From contig CAYUCW010000068.1 of the NCBI GenBank assembly GCA_964443435.1, positions 1-9,496 on the forward strand: a stretch of DNA of 9,496 nucleotides. Reading direction: 5' to 3'. The notes under the pieces are model-generated. The model was not told the origin of the DNA. It saw nothing but the letters and a program-made list of their open reading frames with translations, and made no database searches. Origin of the DNA: Pseudaquidulcibacter sp964443435 (GTDB lineage Bacteria > Pseudomonadota > Alphaproteobacteria > Caulobacterales > Aquidulcibacteraceae). Made by a program: the position numbers and the translations under genes. Shown here one piece after another: positions 5,887 to 9,496 of this stretch (position 1 is the first letter of the stretch; each line of letters begins with the position of its first letter).

Positions 5887-7377
5887 ACCATATTCTTTTA
5901 AAAAGTCTTTATGCTTTAATTGCTTTTTGGCGGTTTGTTCAATTACCATGGACATATTATTTAGGCCCGCTTTGACTTCTTCTATTGCCAAAACACTTGT
6001 AAGCGGATCAAATGAGTTTGGAGTGATACCTTGACCAATCAAAACCGCAAGCCAAGAATCAAGTTTGAATAATTCCTCATCATTAATATAAATACGCCCT
6101 GAATCCTTGAATAGGTCTATTCTATTTTGAAGACTATCTGAGATTTTGGCATTGGCGCAATATTTCCAAAATTCACTATCATTTCGCTCAGTTGCTTTAT
6201 AGTGTAAAACTAAGAAATCTCTTACATCTTCATAGTCGAATTTTGTTTCGGCATTAAAATTATTTACAAGGCTTTGCGAATATACTTTGGTTGGAAAATG
6301 CCTAATTAGCTTTGTTATGCCTATTTGTATTAGATGAATTGAAGTTGATTCAAGCGGCTCTAGGAAGCCAGCCGACAAGCCAATAGCCACACAATTCTTC
6401 ACCCAAGCACTTTTTCGCCTTCCAGGGGTAAAAGGAATTATTCTTGGATCTGCTATGGCCTTGCCATCAAGATTACTTAATAAAGTTTGCGCGGCATCTT
6501 CATCATTTATATGATCATTTGAATATACATAACCATTGCCTATACGGTGTTGTAAAGGAATACGCCATTGCCAGCCTGCGCTTCGGGCGATTGATTTAGT
6601 ATAGGGCGTTATTTCATCTGTTCCTTCACAGGGAACAGCAATAGCGCGGTTACAAGGTAATAAATGCCGCCAGTCTTCATAGCCTGCACCTAAGGTTTGC
6701 TCAATTAATAAGCCGCGCATACCAGAGCAATCGATAAAAAAATCACCTTCGATTAGTTTGCCATTTTCAAGACTTACACCAGTTATAAATCCAGTTTCAT
6801 TATTCTGATGCACCTCTGTGATTTTGCCTTCTATGCGCTTAACGCCAAGCTTTTCAGAATATTCACGAAGGAATCTTGCATAAAGACTTGCATCAAAATG
6901 ATAGGCATAATTAACGGTCGATAATGGCGTATTCGCTTCCTTTGAAGGCAATGCAAAGCGATTATATTTTGCCAATTGAACATTCATAGAATAATTGCCA
7001 AAATCGGAATTATGTCCATTAAGCTCTGCAAAACTATAAATATGCTGGAAATCTATACCTAAGATTTTCTGACCATATGAACCAAATGGGTGAATATAGC
7101 TATGATTAAGATGTTTCCAATCGATAAACTCTATACCAAGTTTAAAGCTTGCTTTGGTTTTTCTAATAAATTCTTTTTCGTCAATTCCAAGTAATTTGTT
7201 AAAAGCCGATAATGGTGGAATCGATGCTTCGCCAACCCCAATAATGCCTATTTCTTCGGATTCAATAAGGCAAATATCGGCGTTTAATTTTTCTAAATAT
7301 TTTGCAATACCAGAGGCACTAAGCCAACCAGCAGTACCACCACCAATTATAACTATTTTCTGTGGAATATTTGCCAA
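5887..7377 (-). CDS. Flavin-dependent halogenase, tryptophan-halogenase family, second of a tandem pair; 3' end lost in gap
   Basis: Uses reduced FAD, oxygen and halide to halogenate an electron-rich, typically indole-type, substrate. 497 residues are visible. The FAD motif is GGGTAGW (Gly12, Gly14, Gly17). The catalytic lysine is Lys79 (KASFKLGIEF), the same number as in PrnA. The family signature WxWxIP is at 269-274, and EPLESTS carries Glu343 and Ser344. Aligned to the upstream paralogue, only a handful of C-terminal residues should be missing. The start is TTG at 7377: AAGGAA lies 5 bases before it, and the upstream halogenase's TAA is in the same frame, so no earlier start exists. The binding site overlaps that stop, suggesting reinitiation. 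Free tryptophan as substrate is not implied; many members next to TonB receptors act on other indoles. Confidence 0.9.
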
Positions 7378-7382
7378 TGCGG

Positions 7383-7388
7383 TTCCTT
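7383..7388 (-). promoter_or_regulatory. Ribosome binding site overlapping a stop codon, supports a TTG start
   Basis: Minus-strand AAGGAA shares two bases with the TAA of the upstream halogenase and lies 5 bases before TTG at 7377. It supports TTG as initiator and coupled translation of the two halogenases. Confidence 0.7.
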
Positions 7389-8886
7389 AAATACTTTTAC
7401 AATGTTGCGCAATAAAATCGTCGTGGGATGGAACTTGCCTGATAATACTTAAAATATCTTGTTTTCTTTTTCTAGAAATCTCAAGTATTTGATTTTCAGG
7501 AATACGGTCTATAAGTGGATCATAAGAAGAAGGCGTAATTCCTTGACCATGAAGAACCGCAAGCCAATTATGATCTTGGAATAAGTCTTTTTCCCAAACA
7601 CTTATCCTACCTGTTTCTTTAAAAATTTCTATTTTTTGTGTTAAACTATCTGGAACAGACATATTTGCGGTATATTTCCATAATTCGCCATCGGTTCGCG
7701 TGTTAAGTTTATAGTGAAGAATTATGAAATCTCTTACCCTTTTATAATCTGTAAGCACCATATCATTGAATTCATCAATTATTGTTTCTGAGAAGTTTTT
7801 ATTAGGGTAAAAATCAAGAAATCTCGTAACAATATTTTGTATAAAATTAATTGATGTAGATTCCAAAGGCTCGATAAAACCAGATGCAAGCCCAATAGCA
7901 AGACAATTTTTATTCCAAAATTTATTAGCATGACCCGTTGTAAATTTTACCTGCATAGGATCTTTTAATGCTTTATTACTCAAATTTTTAAGTAAGGTCT
8001 CTTTTGCTTCATCATCGCTACAAAATGAATTAGAATAAACAATGCCATTGCCTGTGCGATGCTGCAAAGGGATGCACCATTGCCAACCAATGCTATGGGC
8101 CTTTGAAACTGTATAGGGCGGAATTTTTTCAAATCTTTCACTTGGTACCGCAAATGCCCTATTAACCGGAAGCCAATGCGACCAATCGGTATATCCCGTA
8201 TTAAGCGCCTTTTGAATCAATAGCCCTTTAAAGCCAGAGCAATCCATAAAAAAGTCCGCATTTATTATTTCATTATTTTCTAAGACTACACTTTCAATAT
8301 AGCCATTTATCGGGCTAAGTTTAACTTCATTAATTTTCGCATTAATACGCTTAACACCACGTGCTTCACAATGCTTTCTTAAATGAAGAGAATAAAGCCC
8401 CGCATCAAAATGATAAGCATAATTATAATTATGCATTATAGATCTTGTATCTGGATTTGGTGGGAAGAATTTAAATTGCTTTGCTAATTGCGTTGTAATT
8501 GAAAAATCTTCTAATTTTAAACTTTTATCAATTTCATAAGATTTACGCCAGAATTGGTGCGCCATAACCCCTTGGTATGATGGCCCATAATCGCTAAACC
8601 CATGAAAATAATTAGAATTTTCTGCGCCCCACCCTTGAAACTCTATGCCAAGTTTAAAGGTTGCTTTTGAATCTTTTATCATATCGGCTTCATTAAGACC
8701 AATATGATCATTAAAAAGCTTAATTCCAGGAACTGTGGCTTCGCCTACCCCAATAGTTCCAATTTCTTCTGATTCTATAAGAATAATTTCAACATTTTTT
8801 GGCAAGGCAGCAACGAGAGCCGCCGCCGTCATCCAACCTGATGTACCGCCACCCACAATTAATATTTTTTTTAATGGCTCTTGCAT
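7387..8886 (-). CDS. Flavin-dependent halogenase, tryptophan-halogenase family, first of a tandem pair
   Basis: Complete, 499 residues from the start chosen here. The FAD motif GGGTSGW (Gly12, Gly14, Gly17) follows a short basic N-terminus. The catalytic lysine is Lys78 (KATFKLGIEF). The signature WQWCIP is at 268-273, and EPLESTS holds Glu342 and Ser343. All landmarks sit one residue from those of the downstream paralogue, and many blocks match (NYAYHFDA, NRA-AVP, IPLQHR-GNG-VYSN, WLAVL-GQGITP), pointing to tandem duplication. ATGs at 8925 and 8916 exist, but the first touches the T run of a terminator and neither has a ribosome binding site. The ATG at 8886 has GGGAA 4 bases upstream. A reductase supplying FADH2 is not in the window. 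Substrate unknown. Confidence 0.9.
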   Translation of the reverse strand: MQEPLKKILIVGGGTSGWMTAAALVAALPKNVEIILIESEEIGTIGVGEATVPGIKLFNDHIGLNEADMIKDSKATFKLGIEFQGWGAENSNYFHGFSDYGPSYQGVMAHQFWRKSYEIDKSLKLEDFSITTQLAKQFKFFPPNPDTRSIMHNYNYAYHFDAGLYSLHLRKHCEARGVKRINAKINEVKLSPINGYIESVVLENNEIINADFFMDCSGFKGLLIQKALNTGYTDWSHWLPVNRAFAVPSERFEKIPPYTVSKAHSIGWQWCIPLQHRTGNGIVYSNSFCSDDEAKETLLKNLSNKALKDPMQVKFTTGHANKFWNKNCLAIGLASGFIEPLESTSINFIQNIVTRFLDFYPNKNFSETIIDEFNDMVLTDYKRVRDFIILHYKLNTRTDGELWKYTANMSVPDSLTQKIEIFKETGRISVWEKDLFQDHNWLAVLHGQGITPSSYDPLIDRIPENQILEISRKRKQDILSIIRQVPSHDDFIAQHCKSI

Positions 8887-8890
8887 CTTA

Positions 8891-8895
8891 TTCCC
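8891..8895 (-). promoter_or_regulatory. Ribosome binding site that fixes the first halogenase start
   Basis: Minus-strand GGGAA, 4 bases before the ATG at 8886. It lies downstream of the alternative ATGs at 8916 and 8925, which lack any such element. Confidence 0.6.
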
Positions 8896-8925
8896 ATAAT
8901 TTTTATCATAATTCATTTTTTGCAT

Positions 8926-8955
8926 AAAAAAAAGAGCGGTGAATTAACACCGCTC
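8926..8955 (-). terminator. Rho-independent terminator after the TonB-dependent receptor gene
   Basis: On the minus strand GAGCGGTG and CACCGCTC form a perfect 8-bp stem around TTAATT, followed by eight T (8926-8933). It starts about 20 bases after the receptor stop. It should limit transcription into the halogenase genes, which then rely on read-through or a weak promoter inside 8887-8930 that I cannot identify with confidence. Confidence 0.92.
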
Positions 8956-8974
8956 CTTAATTAATTTAATAAAT

Positions 8975-9496
8975 TTAGAATGATGCGCGTAACACTAAAG
9001 ACACTTTTCTATCTGTTTTAATCGCAGAATAGAATTGTGTTTCTAAAGGTTTCGCAAGATCTGAGCTAACTCTTAATAAAGTTGCATCTTGACCTAGATT
9101 TGTTCCTTGAACACCAATTTTTAAGTTCTTGTTCAAAGTATAGAATACTGAAGCTTCAAGTTGCCCATATTCTTCATTCCAAATTGGACGATTTACGTTA
9201 GCCGCAGATGTAGTCAATAGATATTCCGAACGCCAGTTATAAGCAAGACGTGCCGATACACCATATTTTTCATACATTAATGCAACGTTATAGCTGTCTG
9301 GCGACATACCTTCTAATGGCAATACGTTTTGGTTAGAACCAACAATTTGGTTGCCATCAAATACGCTTGCAGCTGCGTTACGACCACCTGATGAATCAAT
9401 ATGAGTATAGTTTGCTTGCATACCTAGACCAGAGAATGCGCCAGGTAAGAAATCAAAGAATTGTTGATACGCAATTTCAAAACCAAGAAGTTTTCC
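8975..9496 (-). CDS. TonB-dependent outer-membrane receptor, C-terminal end (5' part outside the window)
   Basis: The frame stays open to the window edge, giving 173 C-terminal residues of a protein that would normally have 800 or more. It ends in an amphipathic strand finishing LVLRASF, with the terminal phenylalanine required for outer-membrane insertion. Blocks such as GFEIAYQQFFDFLPG, GLGMQANYTHIDS, SYNVALMYEKYGVSARLAYNWRSEYL and a following QLEASVFYTLNKNLKIGVQGTNLG are typical of the last beta-strands of large alphaproteobacterial and xanthomonad receptors. It would import a bulky ligand, often a glycan or other nutrient, with TonB energy. The plug domain and TonB box, which might indicate the ligand, are not visible. 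A terminator follows, then the two halogenases. Confidence 0.9.
   Translation of the reverse strand, partial: GKLLGFEIAYQQFFDFLPGAFSGLGMQANYTHIDSSGGRNAAASVFDGNQIVGSNQNVLPLEGMSPDSYNVALMYEKYGVSARLAYNWRSEYLLTTSAANVNRPIWNEEYGQLEASVFYTLNKNLKIGVQGTNLGQDATLLRVSSDLAKPLETQFYSAIKTDRKVSLVLRASF

Noticed and set aside
5714..6034. Plus-strand frame crossing the N block
   Set aside because: It exists only because N codons are not read as stops, and it is antisense to a well-supported halogenase.

Overview
The window looks like AT-rich alphaproteobacterial DNA. Every gene lies on the minus strand, so the reading order runs from base 9496 down to base 1. Taxonomy is inferred: the sugar-acid proteins resemble the Caulobacter xylose (Weimberg) enzymes, and a TonB-dependent receptor next to flavin halogenases is common in Caulobacterales, Sphingomonadales and relatives. 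A block of exactly 100 N at 5787-5886 is an assembly gap that joins two contigs, so linkage across it is assumed.

Right-hand contig (5887-9496), in transcription order: the C-terminal end of a TonB-dependent outer-membrane receptor, a strong intrinsic terminator, then two tandem flavin-dependent halogenases of the tryptophan-halogenase family. The halogenases share one reading frame, separated by a TAA stop and a 9-base spacer, and the second starts with TTG. The second halogenase runs into the gap and lacks only its last few residues. Together these resemble an uptake-plus-halogenation locus with unknown substrate.

Left-hand contig, first part (2089-5786): a promoter region followed by a tight three-gene operon. 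It encodes an alpha-ketoglutarate-semialdehyde dehydrogenase-like enzyme, an FAH-fold 2-keto-3-deoxy-D-xylonate dehydratase (XylX-like) and an SMP-30/gluconolactonase-family lactonase (XylC-like). These cover three of the five steps that take D-xylose oxidatively to 2-oxoglutarate. The xylose dehydrogenase and xylonate dehydratase are not in the window. A GntR/FadR-type operator candidate abuts the promoter.

Left-hand contig, second part (1-2080): a TerC/Alx-family membrane protein gene preceded by its own promoter candidate, a compact GC-rich structured leader RNA, and a 29-codon upstream ORF that ends two bases before the terC start. This leader is the most interesting element of the window. 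It does not look like the yybP-ykoY manganese riboswitch that often controls this family. It may belong to the terC RNA motif class, and its 5' arm can pair with the ribosome binding site of the upstream ORF. A perfect terminator closes terC. Last comes an aldo/keto reductase of the L-glyceraldehyde-3-phosphate reductase (YghZ) type, cut by the window edge.
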